Source: an uncultured Clostridia bacterium
GTDB taxonomy: Bacteria; Bacillota; Clostridia; Christensenellales; UBA1242
Length of the DNA: 43,734 nucleotides
Assembly: GCA_947624105.1 (NCBI GenBank)
Contig: CANQIX010000006.1
Location: 1-43,734, forward strand
Reading direction: 5' to 3'
The translations under genes and the position numbers were made by a program. Below, piece by piece: positions 19,137 to 28,823 of this stretch; position 1 is the stretch's first letter; every line of letters begins with the position of its first letter. The notes under the pieces are model-generated. The model was not told where the DNA came from. It did not search any database and saw only the letters and a list, made by a program, of their open reading frames with translations.

Positions 19137-19979
19137 ATGAAAAAAGAGTTGACGAAGGCGCAAGAGGTAGAGCGCAGTTTGATTAAAAGGTTCAGAAAAG
19201 AAATCTGGACAAAGTTTATTTTGGCGCTAAAGCGTTACGATATGATTGCTGAAGGCGATAAAATTGCGGTTTGTATATCGGGTGGAAAGGACAGCGTTTT
19301 GCTTGCCAAGTTGTTTCAAATGTTGAAGAAGATTAGCGATGTAAATTTTGATGTCGAATATATCTCAATGAATCCGGGTTACAACGAGGAAAATTTGAAA
19401 CTGCTCAAAGAAAATGCTGAAAAACTTGAAATTCCTCTCACGATATTTGAAACTAACATCTTTGATTCGGTGTATAAGATGGACGGTTCGCCTTGCTATG
19501 TCTGTGCGAGAATGAGAAGAGGATATCTCTACAAAAAGGCGCAGGAGTTGGGTTGCAACAAGATTGCGCTTGCTCATCACTTTACTGACGTTGTTGTAAC
19601 AACTGTGATGGCGATGTTCTATGGGGCACAACTGCAAGCGATGCCACCTAAGGTTGTGTCTAAAAACTTTGAAGGAATGGAGATAATTAGGCCACTATAT
19701 TGCATCGACGAAGAGGATATAATCAAATGGAAAAACTATAACAACCTACAATTTTTGCAGTGTGCGTGCCGATTTACTGAGGCGTGCGAAGTCGACGAAT
19801 CTCTCTCCGCGCGCGCAAAAGTAAAAGCATTGCTTAAAAACTTAGAATGGGATATTCCAGCACTAAAAGCACACATCTTTAAAAGCGTGCACAATGTCGA
19901 TGTAGATACGATGGTTGGAGTGAAACACAAGGGAGAATATTACGACTTTGAAAAATTGTTTAACGACAGAAAAAAATAA
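19137..19979 (+). CDS. TtcA-like PP-loop tRNA thiolation protein
   Basis: CISGGKDSVLLAKLF PP-loop, CYVCARMRRGYLYKKA CxxC motif, additional C-terminal Cys cluster. Confidence 0.9.
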   Translation: MKKELTKAQEVERSLIKRFRKEIWTKFILALKRYDMIAEGDKIAVCISGGKDSVLLAKLFQMLKKISDVNFDVEYISMNPGYNEENLKLLKENAEKLEIPLTIFETNIFDSVYKMDGSPCYVCARMRRGYLYKKAQELGCNKIALAHHFTDVVVTTVMAMFYGAQLQAMPPKVVSKNFEGMEIIRPLYCIDEEDIIKWKNYNNLQFLQCACRFTEACEVDESLSARAKVKALLKNLEWDIPALKAHIFKSVHNVDVDTMVGVKHKGEYYDFEKLFNDRKK

Positions 19980-19980
19980 A

Positions 19981-20008
19981 AAAACGAAGAAAAATCTTCG
20001 TTTTTTTT
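19981..20008. terminator. Bidirectional terminator between convergent genes
   Basis: AAAACGAAG...CTTCGTTTTTTTT. Confidence 0.8.
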
Positions 20009-20028
20009 GATATTTTTGCTTAAAAAGA

Positions 20029-20904
20029 CTATTTTTTGTTTAAAACAGTTTCCATATATTCCAAAAGCCCTTTGTTTACGCTGTCATCTTTTAATGCCAT
20101 ATCTATGCAGCACTTCAAAAATTCAAGTTTGTTGCCGCAATCATAGTATATGCCATCAAAGTTGTAGCAGCCAACCTTTCCTTGTTTTGCAAGGGTGTTA
20201 AGGGCATCAGCAAGCCACACTTCGCCATTTACAGGAGGAGTTTTTTCAAGCACATCGAAAATCTCTGGATTTACGATATATCTTGCAAGGCTTATCAAAT
20301 TGGTTGGGGGATTCTTTGGTTTTTCAATGATTCCATCAATCAAATAGCATCTGTCAAACAACTTTTTGTTTACGATGGTAGAGGAATATATTGGCACAAC
20401 TTCGATTGGCTTTTCTGTGCAAGCGGTGAAGTTAAGTCCGGTTTTTTCGTAGGCCTTAATAAGTTGACCTATAACCGGCTTCTCTTCGTTATAGCACAAA
20501 TCATCGCCAAACAAAATTCCAAAAGGTTTGTTCTGTGCCCATTCTTTTAGACTGTATATTGCGCCACCAGAACCACCCATTTCTCCTTGATAGATGTATG
20601 AGATTTCAACGTTGTCGATTATCTCATTTAGTTCGTCAAGAAGGTGGATTTTTTCAGTTCCTTTTAGGCTTTTTTCAAGTTCAACATTGTGAGACAGAAA
20701 ATTTTTTACAAGATGTTCTTTTTCTTTTGAAATGACAATTGCAACTCTTCTTACTCCACTTCTGTAGATTTCGCTAAGTTGATAGAGGAGGGTTGGTTTG
20801 TTGAAGATAGGAAAAACCTCTTTTGCAACGGCCTTTGTTGCTGGTAAGAAACGTGTTCCTTTTCCAGCCATTAAAATTGTGCATTGTGTAATTGTTCTGC
20901 TCAT
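20029..20904 (-). CDS. galU: UTP-glucose-1-phosphate uridylyltransferase
   Basis: MAGKGTRFLPATKAVAKEVFPIFNKPTLLYQL nucleotidyltransferase signature; SD aaggag. Confidence 0.95.
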   Translation of the reverse strand: MSRTITQCTILMAGKGTRFLPATKAVAKEVFPIFNKPTLLYQLSEIYRSGVRRVAIVISKEKEHLVKNFLSHNVELEKSLKGTEKIHLLDELNEIIDNVEISYIYQGEMGGSGGAIYSLKEWAQNKPFGILFGDDLCYNEEKPVIGQLIKAYEKTGLNFTACTEKPIEVVPIYSSTIVNKKLFDRCYLIDGIIEKPKNPPTNLISLARYIVNPEIFDVLEKTPPVNGEVWLADALNTLAKQGKVGCYNFDGIYYDCGNKLEFLKCCIDMALKDDSVNKGLLEYMETVLNKK

Positions 20905-20915
20905 ATAACTCCTTT

Positions 20916-21884
20916 TTATTTAGCCAGTGCAACTGCAACAGCAAGCGAAACGGTTGCGCCAACCATAGGGTTGTTGCCCATTCCAATAAAGCCCATCATT
21001 GCAACGTGTGCTGGAACGGAACTGCTTCCGGCAAATTGTGCATCACAGTGCATTCTGCCCATTGTGTCGGTCATACCGTAACTTGCAGGGCCACATCTCA
21101 TATTGTCTGGGTGAAGGGTTCTTCCTGTTCCGCCACCAGATGCAACAGAGAAGTATTTTCTTCCGTTTTCATTGCACCACTTTTTGTATGTTCCAGCAAC
21201 TGGGTGTTGGAAACGAGTTGGGTTAGTTGAGTTACCGGTGATTGAAACGTCAACTTGTTCGTGCTGCATAATTGCAACGCCTTCACTTACATCATAAGCG
21301 CCATAAATCTTTACGGCAGAGCGTTCTCCCTTTGAAAATGCTTGTTCTCCTAAGATTTTAAGAGTTTGACTTTCTTTATCAAACACGGTGTTTACATAAG
21401 TGAATCCGTTTACTCTTGCAATGATGTAAGCGGCGTCTTTTCCAAGACCATTTAAAACTACCTTAAGTGGAGTTTTTCTTGTTTTGTTTGCAGTGCGGGC
21501 AATGCCCATAGCGCCCTCTGCAGCAGCAAAACTTTCGTGCCCAGCAAGGAAGCAGAAGCACTTTGTTTTTTCATCAAGAAGTCTAGAAGCAAGGTTGCCG
21601 TGTCCAAGACCAACTTTACGTTCGTCTGCAACAGAACCTTTTACGCAATATGCTTGAAGACCAATGCCGATTTTTTCAGCGGCTTCGCAGGCATTCTTTG
21701 CCTTTTCAGTAAGGGCGATTGCAGTGCCAAGTGTGTAGGCTTCAACAGCGTTGTCAAAGCAGATTGGTTGAATATCTCTTACAATTTTTTCTACATCAAT
21801 TCCTGCCTTTGTGCAAACTGCTTTCGCGTCGTCTAAACTTTTCCAATTATACTTTTTTAAAGTTACGTTTACGTTATTGTCCAT
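20916..21884 (-). CDS. GGGtGRT family protein (function unknown)
   Basis: signature ASGGGTGRTLHPDNMRCG; adjacent NifU-like partner. Confidence 0.85.
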   Translation of the reverse strand: MDNNVNVTLKKYNWKSLDDAKAVCTKAGIDVEKIVRDIQPICFDNAVEAYTLGTAIALTEKAKNACEAAEKIGIGLQAYCVKGSVADERKVGLGHGNLASRLLDEKTKCFCFLAGHESFAAAEGAMGIARTANKTRKTPLKVVLNGLGKDAAYIIARVNGFTYVNTVFDKESQTLKILGEQAFSKGERSAVKIYGAYDVSEGVAIMQHEQVDVSITGNSTNPTRFQHPVAGTYKKWCNENGRKYFSVASGGGTGRTLHPDNMRCGPASYGMTDTMGRMHCDAQFAGSSSVPAHVAMMGFIGMGNNPMVGATVSLAVAVALAK

Positions 21885-22546
21885 TATAAACTCCTTGGAT
21901 TTACATAACTTACAGCTTCGTCAAATCTTCCATAAGTCTTTTTCGACTTTTCAATAGCATCTTTGCAAGTTCTTTCTGTTTCCATATTCTTAAGAAGAAG
22001 TCCAAGGTTGATATATTCATATCCAATAACTTCTCCATTCTTATCAAGTGCCATTCTGGTGATGTATCCTTCTGTTAAGTTGAGGTATCTTACACCTGTT
22101 TTGTCAGTTGAAAAGATTGTTGCAACTTGGCTTGCCTTATACTTTCCAAGGTCTTCAAGTGATGTTCCAACTTCAAGTCCACCAAGTGAGAAAGCAGATT
22201 GACTTCTTCCATAAACAAGTTGCAAGAAGATGTTTTTCATTGCATCGTTTATCGCATCGCAAACAAGGTCTGTGTTCAATGCTTCAAGCAATGTTTTTCC
22301 AATTAAAATTTCTCCTGCCATTGCTGCTGAGTGGGTCATACCACTGCAACCGATTGTTTCTACTAGCGCCTCTTTAATAATTCCGTTCTTCACGTTGAGG
22401 GTAAGTTTGCAAGCACCTTGTTGAGGAGCGCAAGTTCCACAGCCGTGAGAGAATCCGGAAATTTGAGAGATGTCTTTTGTTTGAGTCCATTTCCCTTCCT
22501 GAGGAATTGGAGAAGGCCCAAAACCGCACATGTTTTTTACTTCCAT
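21884..22546 (-). CDS. NifU/IscU-like iron-sulfur scaffold-type protein paired with GGGtGRT protein
   Basis: Cys motifs GCGTCAPQ, ETIGCSGMTHSAAMAGEILIGKTL, CDAIND; overlaps next gene by 1 nt. Confidence 0.8.
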   Translation of the reverse strand: MEVKNMCGFGPSPIPQEGKWTQTKDISQISGFSHGCGTCAPQQGACKLTLNVKNGIIKEALVETIGCSGMTHSAAMAGEILIGKTLLEALNTDLVCDAINDAMKNIFLQLVYGRSQSAFSLGGLEVGTSLEDLGKYKASQVATIFSTDKTGVRYLNLTEGYITRMALDKNGEVIGYEYINLGLLLKNMETERTCKDAIEKSKKTYGRFDEAVSYVNPRSL

Positions 22547-22651
22547 TATGTTCTCCTTTAAATTTTGGTCTTAGAAAAAGTTGAGGTAACTTTTCTAATC
22601 TTAAACCAAAAATAGTATAACAAATTTGTTTTCATTTTCAAAACGAATTAC

Positions 22652-22680
22652 TTGACAAAAAAAATATTATGTGTTAAGAT
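22652..22680 (+). promoter_or_regulatory. Sigma-A promoter TTGACA-17-TAAGAT upstream of T-box leader
   Basis: read directly. Confidence 0.75.
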
Positions 22681-22686
22681 TTTCGC

Positions 22687-22910
22687 ATAATCAAGATGGT
22701 GGGTTAAACCCAGTAAGTTTTGGCGCATAATTTAGAGAGAGATTGGCTGCTGAAAAATCTATGAGCGTTAAAACCGAATTACACTTAACTCAAGTTTTGC
22801 GCAGTCCTGCGAAAAGGCGATAATAAGGAATTCCGCATCTGGAATTTGAATTTAGGTGGTACCACGAAAGCATACTTCGTCCTAAAGCGTTGTATGCTTT
22901 TTTATTTTTT
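22687..22910 (+). ncRNA. T-box leader (tyrosine; candidate specifier TAC at 22780-22782) with terminator
   Basis: AGAGAG-type stem I element at ~22734, T-box AGGTGGTACCACG at 22854-22866, terminator AAAGCATAC...GTATGCTTTTTT; upstream of tyrS. Confidence 0.9.
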
Positions 22911-22922
22911 GTGAGGTGAGGT

Positions 22923-24152
22923 ATGGTTGATACAAACTTGTTTAACGAACTAAAAGAAAGAGGGCTTTTATATCAATGCACCGATGAAGAGGCTCTTAAA
23001 AAGATGCTGGAAAGCGGAGAACCTATAACGCTTTATGAAGGTTCTGACCCAACTGCAGACAGTTTGCACATAGGACACTGCGTGCCATATTGTATTTTAC
23101 GCCGTTTTCAAAAGGCAGGACACAAAGTTTTGGTGCTTATGGGCGGAGCAACTGCTTGCATAGGAGATCCTTCCGGCAAAAGCGATATGAGGCCGATGAT
23201 GACCAAAGAACAGATTGACAAAAACATCGAAAAGATAAAGAAAACTCTCAGCGTTTTTCTTGACTTTGACGGCGAAAATCCAGCGATAATTGTCAACAAC
23301 GCCGATTGGTTTAAGAACTTAAATTACATCGACTTTATGCGCGAAATTGGGGTGCATTTCAATATAAATAAGATGCTTTCAAACGAGATTTATGCAAACA
23401 GAATAAGCGAAGGTGGACTTTCGCTGTTTGAACTTGGATATATGCCTATGCAGGCGTATGACTTTGTGCATCTTAACAGAGAGTATGGTTGCACACTTCA
23501 ATATGGCGGAGCAGACCAGTGGGGAAATATCGCCGCCGGGGTGGAACTTGCGCGCAAACTTAACTATGTAAACGGCACAAATGTAAATTTGGTGGGCGCA
23601 ACAAATCCACTGCTTTTAACTCCAGAGGGCAAGAAGATGGGCAAAACCGAAAGGGGAGCAATTTGGATTGATAAAGACAAAATCTCCGCTTACGACTTCT
23701 ATCAAGGCATCTACCAAACGCCAGATGCGTGCGTAAGAATGATGTTTGCACTCTTCACCGACCTTCCTATGAAGGAGATAGACGAACTTATCAAAACGGA
23801 CATTGTTGCAGCGAAAAAGAGATTATCCTATGAACTTACAAAATTTGTTCGTGGAGAGGAAGATGCAAAGAAAGCAGAGGAGGCATCAAACGCTTTGTTT
23901 AGTGGCGCAGGAAGTTTGGAAAACGCTCCTACACTTAAAGTAAACTTGCCTTGCCAACTTGTTGACGTTCTGTTTGAAAGCGGACTTGTTGCATCAAAGT
24001 CAGACGGGCGCAGAATGTGTCAGCAGGGTGCTGTTTTGATAAATTCTCGTCAAGAGAACAACTTTGCATACCAAATCACAGAGAGCGATTTTGTGGACGG
24101 AGTTTGCATACTTAGAAGAGGCAAAAAGAACTTTGTTAAACTTGAAAAATAG
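22923..24152 (+). CDS. tyrS: Tyrosyl-tRNA synthetase
   Basis: DPTADSLHIGH, GGADQWGN, KMGKTE, C-terminal S4-like domain. Confidence 0.97.
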   Translation: MVDTNLFNELKERGLLYQCTDEEALKKMLESGEPITLYEGSDPTADSLHIGHCVPYCILRRFQKAGHKVLVLMGGATACIGDPSGKSDMRPMMTKEQIDKNIEKIKKTLSVFLDFDGENPAIIVNNADWFKNLNYIDFMREIGVHFNINKMLSNEIYANRISEGGLSLFELGYMPMQAYDFVHLNREYGCTLQYGGADQWGNIAAGVELARKLNYVNGTNVNLVGATNPLLLTPEGKKMGKTERGAIWIDKDKISAYDFYQGIYQTPDACVRMMFALFTDLPMKEIDELIKTDIVAAKKRLSYELTKFVRGEEDAKKAEEASNALFSGAGSLENAPTLKVNLPCQLVDVLFESGLVASKSDGRRMCQQGAVLINSRQENNFAYQITESDFVDGVCILRRGKKNFVKLEK

Positions 24153-24173
24153 TTTTAGCAAGGCTTAATAATA

Positions 24174-24207
24174 AGGGATTGTAAAACGATTTACAATCTC
24201 TTTTTTT
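24174..24207 (+). terminator. Intrinsic terminator downstream of tyrS
   Basis: GGATTGTAAA-ACGA-TTTACAATCTC then T8. Confidence 0.75.
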
Positions 24208-24227
24208 AACAGATATATAAAAATAAA

Positions 24228-24256
24228 TTGCTTTAATCCATCTTTTTTGATAAAAT
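24228..24256 (+). promoter_or_regulatory. Promoter TTGCTT-17-TAAAAT with TGA extended -10, 7 nt from start codon
   Basis: read directly; no SD. Confidence 0.5.
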
Positions 24257-24263
24257 TAAAACG

Positions 24264-24620
24264 ATGAAAGAATTTGATAACACAATTGAATTTGTCGAAA
24301 AAAAGTCAAGATTTATCGCATACAAACTAAGTTGCACAAAGTTAGACGAAGTTGAAAGCGCGCTTGCAGAACTAAGGGCACAGCACAAAAAAGCCACGCA
24401 TATTTGTTTTGCCTATTCGCTTAAAAATCCGTTCTTAGAGAAGGCGGTTGACGACGGAGAGCCTTCAAGCACGGCAGGCAGACCAATTTTGTCGGTGATT
24501 CAAAAGAAGGGACTTACAGATGTTTGCGTGTTTGTTGTTAGATATTTTGGCGGAATAAAATTAGGTGCTGGCGGACTTGTTAGGGCTTATACAAAATCGG
24601 CAAGTGAGGTTTTAAAATAA
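24264..24620 (+). CDS. YigZ/IMPACT (UPF0029) family protein, N-terminal domain only
   Basis: EKKSRFIAY, DDGEPSSTAGRPIL, VVRYFGGIKLGAGGLVRAY; ends after about 118 aa. Confidence 0.9.
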   Translation: MKEFDNTIEFVEKKSRFIAYKLSCTKLDEVESALAELRAQHKKATHICFAYSLKNPFLEKAVDDGEPSSTAGRPILSVIQKKGLTDVCVFVVRYFGGIKLGAGGLVRAYTKSASEVLK

Positions 24621-24621
24621 A

Positions 24622-25251
24622 ATGACAATTACAGAGATAAAAAAGACGACAAATAGTATGAGATATAAACTTTATGTAGACGACGAGTTTACAGGTTTTT
24701 TTATCGACGAAATTCTGGCAAAATATCACCTTAAAACGGGGCAAGAAATTGGGGAAGATGAGTTTAAAGAGATAAAGAAAGAGAATGACGGAAAACTTGC
24801 CTTTGATATGGCGCTTGGTTACTTAGAAAAGTATAATGTGTCGGGAAGCGGATTAAAAAACTATCTAAAAAGAAAGATGTTGTCGCAAGGGGCGATAGAC
24901 GATGCGTGTAAAAAACTTAAGGAATATGGATATATCGACGACAGAGCGTTTGCGAAGTCATATTTTGAAAGTTTAACGGCAAGCCACGGCAAACGTGCAA
25001 TAATTAGAAAGTTAAAGGATAAAGGTGTAAGCAGTGAGGTTATCGATGAGGTCGTTTCAAACATCGATGACGAAAGCGAAGAGGAAAACGCCTTAGCCCT
25101 TGCTAAAAAATTCGCCAAAAATCGCGAAAATAACCTAAAAAACAAGCAAAAGTGCCTTGCTCATTTAATTTATAAAGGGTATGATTATAGTGTGGCACAA
25201 AAAGTGGTAAACAAATTATTTACGGAGAGAGAAATCGATGATTGGGATTGA
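24622..25251 (+). CDS. recX: Regulatory protein RecX
   Basis: tandem three-helix repeats (LKRKMLSQGAIDDACKKLKEYGYIDDRAFAKSYFES). Confidence 0.85.
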   Translation: MTITEIKKTTNSMRYKLYVDDEFTGFFIDEILAKYHLKTGQEIGEDEFKEIKKENDGKLAFDMALGYLEKYNVSGSGLKNYLKRKMLSQGAIDDACKKLKEYGYIDDRAFAKSYFESLTASHGKRAIIRKLKDKGVSSEVIDEVVSNIDDESEEENALALAKKFAKNRENNLKNKQKCLAHLIYKGYDYSVAQKVVNKLFTEREIDDWD

Positions 25252-25573
25252 TATCGAAAAGATTGAAAGAATTAAAGATGACAAAATGCTAGACAAAATT
25301 GCGGTTCAAAGCGAGATAGACTACATAAACAAGTTTAAGAATCGCAAAGAAAAAATCGCAACACTTTGGGCGGTTAAAGAGGCTACTTTTAAGGCGCTTA
25401 ACACAAGTGCCGGCTCGCTTTCTTACAAAGAGATAGAGTTGCACCACAGTGAAAGCGGAAGACCATACCTCGTTTTAAGTGGCAGTGCAAAAGAACTTTT
25501 AAAAGGCAAAAGCATCGACATCTCCATTTCTCACACCGAAGACACCGCTTGCGCAGTTGTTTTAATTATTTAG
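25238..25573 (+). CDS. acpS: Holo-[acyl-carrier-protein] synthase
   Basis: GIDIEKIERI, WAVKEATFKAL, ISHTEDTACAVV. Confidence 0.92.
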   Translation: MIGIDIEKIERIKDDKMLDKIAVQSEIDYINKFKNRKEKIATLWAVKEATFKALNTSAGSLSYKEIELHHSESGRPYLVLSGSAKELLKGKSIDISISHTEDTACAVVLII

Positions 25574-25694
25574 AGTGCCAAAAATCTAAAGATAAATTTC
25601 GATTTTCGTCGAAAAAAGTTACTAATGAATAAAAAATAATCACTTTCGCAAGATAATTCGAAAGAATTTTTCTGCAACATATTTAGGGGTGATT

Positions 25695-25925
25695 ATGCTT
25701 TTTGAATATCAAAAATTATTAAAAAAAGCGATAAAATTAGAGAAAAAATACGGATCTTTAGAAAAATTTGCTCTTTTAACAACTTATGGGGCAAATGAAC
25801 ATAAACTGAAAGTAGAGGATTCAGTTTCTTTGTCTGCAGTCTATTTGGAACTTGCAGACCTTGAAAGGGCGGATCTTATCGACTATAAAAATTTGTTTGG
25901 AAGTGATAATGGAGAGTGCTTTTAG
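25695..25925 (+). CDS. Small protein immediately upstream of and overlapping mazF; putative atypical antitoxin
   Basis: ATG at 25695 with aggggtg upstream (ORF track starts at GTG 25689); 17-nt overlap with mazF. Confidence 0.6.
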   Translation: MLFEYQKLLKKAIKLEKKYGSLEKFALLTTYGANEHKLKVEDSVSLSAVYLELADLERADLIDYKNLFGSDNGECF

Positions 25926-26262
25926 AAGAGGAGAAATATATTATGCCGATCTAAGTCCTGTTGTGGGAAGCGAACAGGGCGGAATTAGACCGGTGCTTAT
26001 CATTCAAAACAATGTCGGCAACAAATATTCTCCAACCGTGATTGTTTCGGCAATCACAAGCCAACTTACAAAAGCAAAACTTCCAACACACATCGAACTA
26101 TCCTCACAAAAATATATGCTACCAAAGGATTCGGTTGTCCTTTTGGAGCAAATAAGAACGTTAGATAAAAGAAGGCTAAAAGAAAAAATTTCAAGCGTAG
26201 ACGAAAGCAAAATGAGGGAGATAAACAGAGCAATTTTAATTTCGTTAGGCTTTGTTAGTTAA
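25909..26262 (+). CDS. mazF: MazF/PemK family endoribonuclease toxin (NdoA-like); start chosen at ATG 25909
   Basis: [52 protein letters not shown]. Confidence 0.93.
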   Translation: MESAFRRGEIYYADLSPVVGSEQGGIRPVLIIQNNVGNKYSPTVIVSAITSQLTKAKLPTHIELSSQKYMLPKDSVVLLEQIRTLDKRRLKEKISSVDESKMREINRAILISLGFVS

Positions 26263-26349
26263 AAAATTGCCTAAAATAAAAAAAATACTTTACAAAATGT
26301 TTAGTATGTGTTAAAATATGTGCATTGAAAAATAGGAGATTTAAGTATT

Positions 26350-26562
26350 ATGATGAATCAACCACCAATCGATGAACTCACATACAAAACTGGCAAAAAC
26401 AAATATATTTTGTCAATTGTTGCATCAAAACGCGCAAAGGAAATCGAAGCAACAAGAAGACAAGAACTTGCTACTGCAGACAAAAAAGCAATCTCACTCG
26501 CACTAGAGGAGATATACAAAGACGAAGTAACTTTCAAGGGAGTTGCTGAAGATGAAGATTAA
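26350..26562 (+). CDS. rpoZ: RNA polymerase omega subunit
   Basis: KYILSIVASKRAKEI...KKAISLALEEI; upstream of priA. Confidence 0.88.
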   Translation: MMNQPPIDELTYKTGKNKYILSIVASKRAKEIEATRRQELATADKKAISLALEEIYKDEVTFKGVAEDED

Positions 26563-26596
26563 GTTTGATTTTTAAACTTAAACTATGCTATAATTT

Positions 26597-26623
26597 CACT
26601 ATCGTTAAGATAGTGATTTTTTA
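26597..26623 (+). terminator. Intrinsic terminator between rpoZ and priA
   Basis: CACTATC-GTTAA-GATAGTG-ATTTTTTATT; overlaps a candidate promoter TTGATT-18-TATAAT (26565-26594). Confidence 0.65.
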
Positions 26624-26637
26624 TTAAGGAGAGGTAG

Positions 26638-28812
26638 ATGAAGTTTGCGAAAGTCATAATCGATCAAGATGCAAAAGCAATCGACAGAGAGTTTGAATAC
26701 ATAATTCCAGATGATCTTGACTTGTCGCAAGGGGAAAGGGTAAATGTGCCTTTTGGCAACCGAACTCTCCAAGGCTTTGTGGTGGAAATTAAAGACACCG
26801 CAGAATATGATGTTAAAAAACTTAAAAAGATTATATCCAGAATCGACAACTTTGCTGTAATAAAAAAAGAGATGCTGGAACTTATGAAATATATGGCAGA
26901 ACACTTGCATTTGAAACTTGCAAGCATTCTTCGATTGTTTCTTCCAGCGGAGATGAGAACGGGCAAAGTTAAGGAACTTATAGTTAGATATGTCGACCTT
27001 GCGCAAAACTATGAACTTCCAAGCAAAAACGCAAAAAAGCAAATTGAAATTGTCGAATATTTAAAGGCAAACGGAAGAACTGAATTTAGCAAAATATCGA
27101 ATGAATTTGGCTATGCGGCGCTGTCTGCTCTTGAAAAGAAGGGAAGTGTTGTTATCTCTACACAAGAGAAAAAACGCGCTGTTGAATTTGATAAAATAGA
27201 GAAGGAAAGAAACAAACTTACGCCTCTGCAACAACGTGCAGTTGAAACGATATCGCAAAACAAAACATACCTTTTGCACGGCGTTACAGGAAGCGGAAAG
27301 ACAGAAGTTTATATGAACCTTATCGACAGGTGTTTAAGTCAAAACAAAACGGCACTTATGCTTGTTCCGGAAATATCCTTAACACCACAGGTGCTTGCAA
27401 ACTTTAAGGCAAGATTTGGCGAAGAGGTTGCACTTATTCACAGCGGACTTTCTGCAGGAGAGCGTTTTGACGAGTGGCGCAGAATCTTTTTTGGCGAGGC
27501 AAAGGTGGTTGTTGGGGCTCGCTCTGCCATCTTTTCGCCAATCGAAAATTTGGGAATTATCATAATTGACGAAGAGCACGAACAGAGTTATGTTTCTGAA
27601 AACAATCCAAGATATGACACTCACGACATTGCAGAGTTTAGGCGAAGTTACAACAATTGCACGCTTGTTTTAGGCAGTGCAACTCCAAGTATCGAAAGTT
27701 ACACAAAGGCGCTAGACGGTGAGTATGTTTTGGTCGAAATGCCGGTGCGTGTAAACGGAATGGAGATGCCAACAATCAAAGTTATCGATATGATGACAGA
27801 ACTTAGGCAGGGCAACAGCGAGATTTTTTCGGTGTCGCTTTTGGCAGAACTAGACAACGTTGTAAAGCAGAAAAAACAGGCGATGATCTTTATTAACAGA
27901 AGGGGATTTGCGTCTTTTCAAAGGTGCAGAGATTGTGGATATGTTGCAAAATGTGCTGACTGCGATGTTTCACTTGTCTACCACCAAGCAGAGAACAAAC
28001 TTAAATGCCACTACTGTGGAAAACGCTATCGCGCACTTGACATCTGCCCAAGTTGTGGAAGTAAAAACATAAAGCAAGGGGCTGTTGGAACGGAACGTGT
28101 TGTAAGTGAACTTAAAAAGTTTTTCCCAGAGGTAACAATCTACCGAATGGACAACGACACCACTTCCACCAAAAATTCTCACAGAAGCATTTTAAGTCAG
28201 TTTAGAGAAACGAAACCGGCGATTCTTGTTGGCACGCAGATGATTGCAAAGGGGCACGATTTTGAAGATGTTATATTGGTGGGAATTATCGATGCCGACC
28301 AAAGCCTCTATCAAGCCGATTATCGTTCGATTGAAAAGACTTTTCAACTTGTTACGCAGGTCAGCGGACGGGCAGGACGAAGTAAACAGCAGGGGAAGGT
28401 TATTTTGCAGACCTATTCTCCAAGGCATTATGTTTATAGATTTGCTCAAAACTATGACTTTAAGGGATTCTTTCAAAAAGAGGCAAATTTAAGAAAAGTT
28501 ACAAACTTTCCGCCTTACACGAAGATTATTCGCATTTTATTTCAACACGAGAACGAAAATATAGTAGCAAAAGAAATCAAAGTATGCTATAATAAAATTC
28601 AAGAACTTAAAGAAAAACACCCAGACGATTTTGTCTATCTTGATGCGATGAAGTCGCCATTAAATCGAATTAAATCGCAATATAGATATCAAATTTTGAT
28701 GAGATTGAAATTAGATAATATCGATGAAATTGAAAAGGAAGTGTATTCTTGCATTGACAACAACTTAAAATCGTCGGTGTTCTATGAAATAAATCCATCA
28801 TCGTTAAGTTAA
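26638..28812 (+). CDS. priA: Primosomal protein N' (replication restart helicase)
   Basis: GVTGSGKTEVY, DEEHE, zinc-binding CxxC cluster CRDCGYVAKCADCD...CHYCGKRY...CPSCGS. Confidence 0.97.
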   Translation: MKFAKVIIDQDAKAIDREFEYIIPDDLDLSQGERVNVPFGNRTLQGFVVEIKDTAEYDVKKLKKIISRIDNFAVIKKEMLELMKYMAEHLHLKLASILRLFLPAEMRTGKVKELIVRYVDLAQNYELPSKNAKKQIEIVEYLKANGRTEFSKISNEFGYAALSALEKKGSVVISTQEKKRAVEFDKIEKERNKLTPLQQRAVETISQNKTYLLHGVTGSGKTEVYMNLIDRCLSQNKTALMLVPEISLTPQVLANFKARFGEEVALIHSGLSAGERFDEWRRIFFGEAKVVVGARSAIFSPIENLGIIIIDEEHEQSYVSENNPRYDTHDIAEFRRSYNNCTLVLGSATPSIESYTKALDGEYVLVEMPVRVNGMEMPTIKVIDMMTELRQGNSEIFSVSLLAELDNVVKQKKQAMIFINRRGFASFQRCRDCGYVAKCADCDVSLVYHQAENKLKCHYCGKRYRALDICPSCGSKNIKQGAVGTERVVSELKKFFPEVTIYRMDNDTTSTKNSHRSILSQFRETKPAILVGTQMIAKGHDFEDVILVGIIDADQSLYQADYRSIEKTFQLVTQVSGRAGRSKQQGKVILQTYSPRHYVYRFAQNYDFKGFFQKEANLRKVTNFPPYTKIIRILFQHENENIVAKEIKVCYNKIQELKEKHPDDFVYLDAMKSPLNRIKSQYRYQILMRLKLDNIDEIEKEVYSCIDNNLKSSVFYEINPSSLS

Positions 28813-28823
28813 GTGAGGGGAAA

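Noticed and set aside
25574-25690. CTTTCG...CGAAAG inverted repeat between acpS and the mazF partner as a LexA/SOS box for nearby recX
   Set aside because: Does not match the CGAAC-N4-GTTCG consensus; lies downstream of recX; more likely a weak terminator/attenuator
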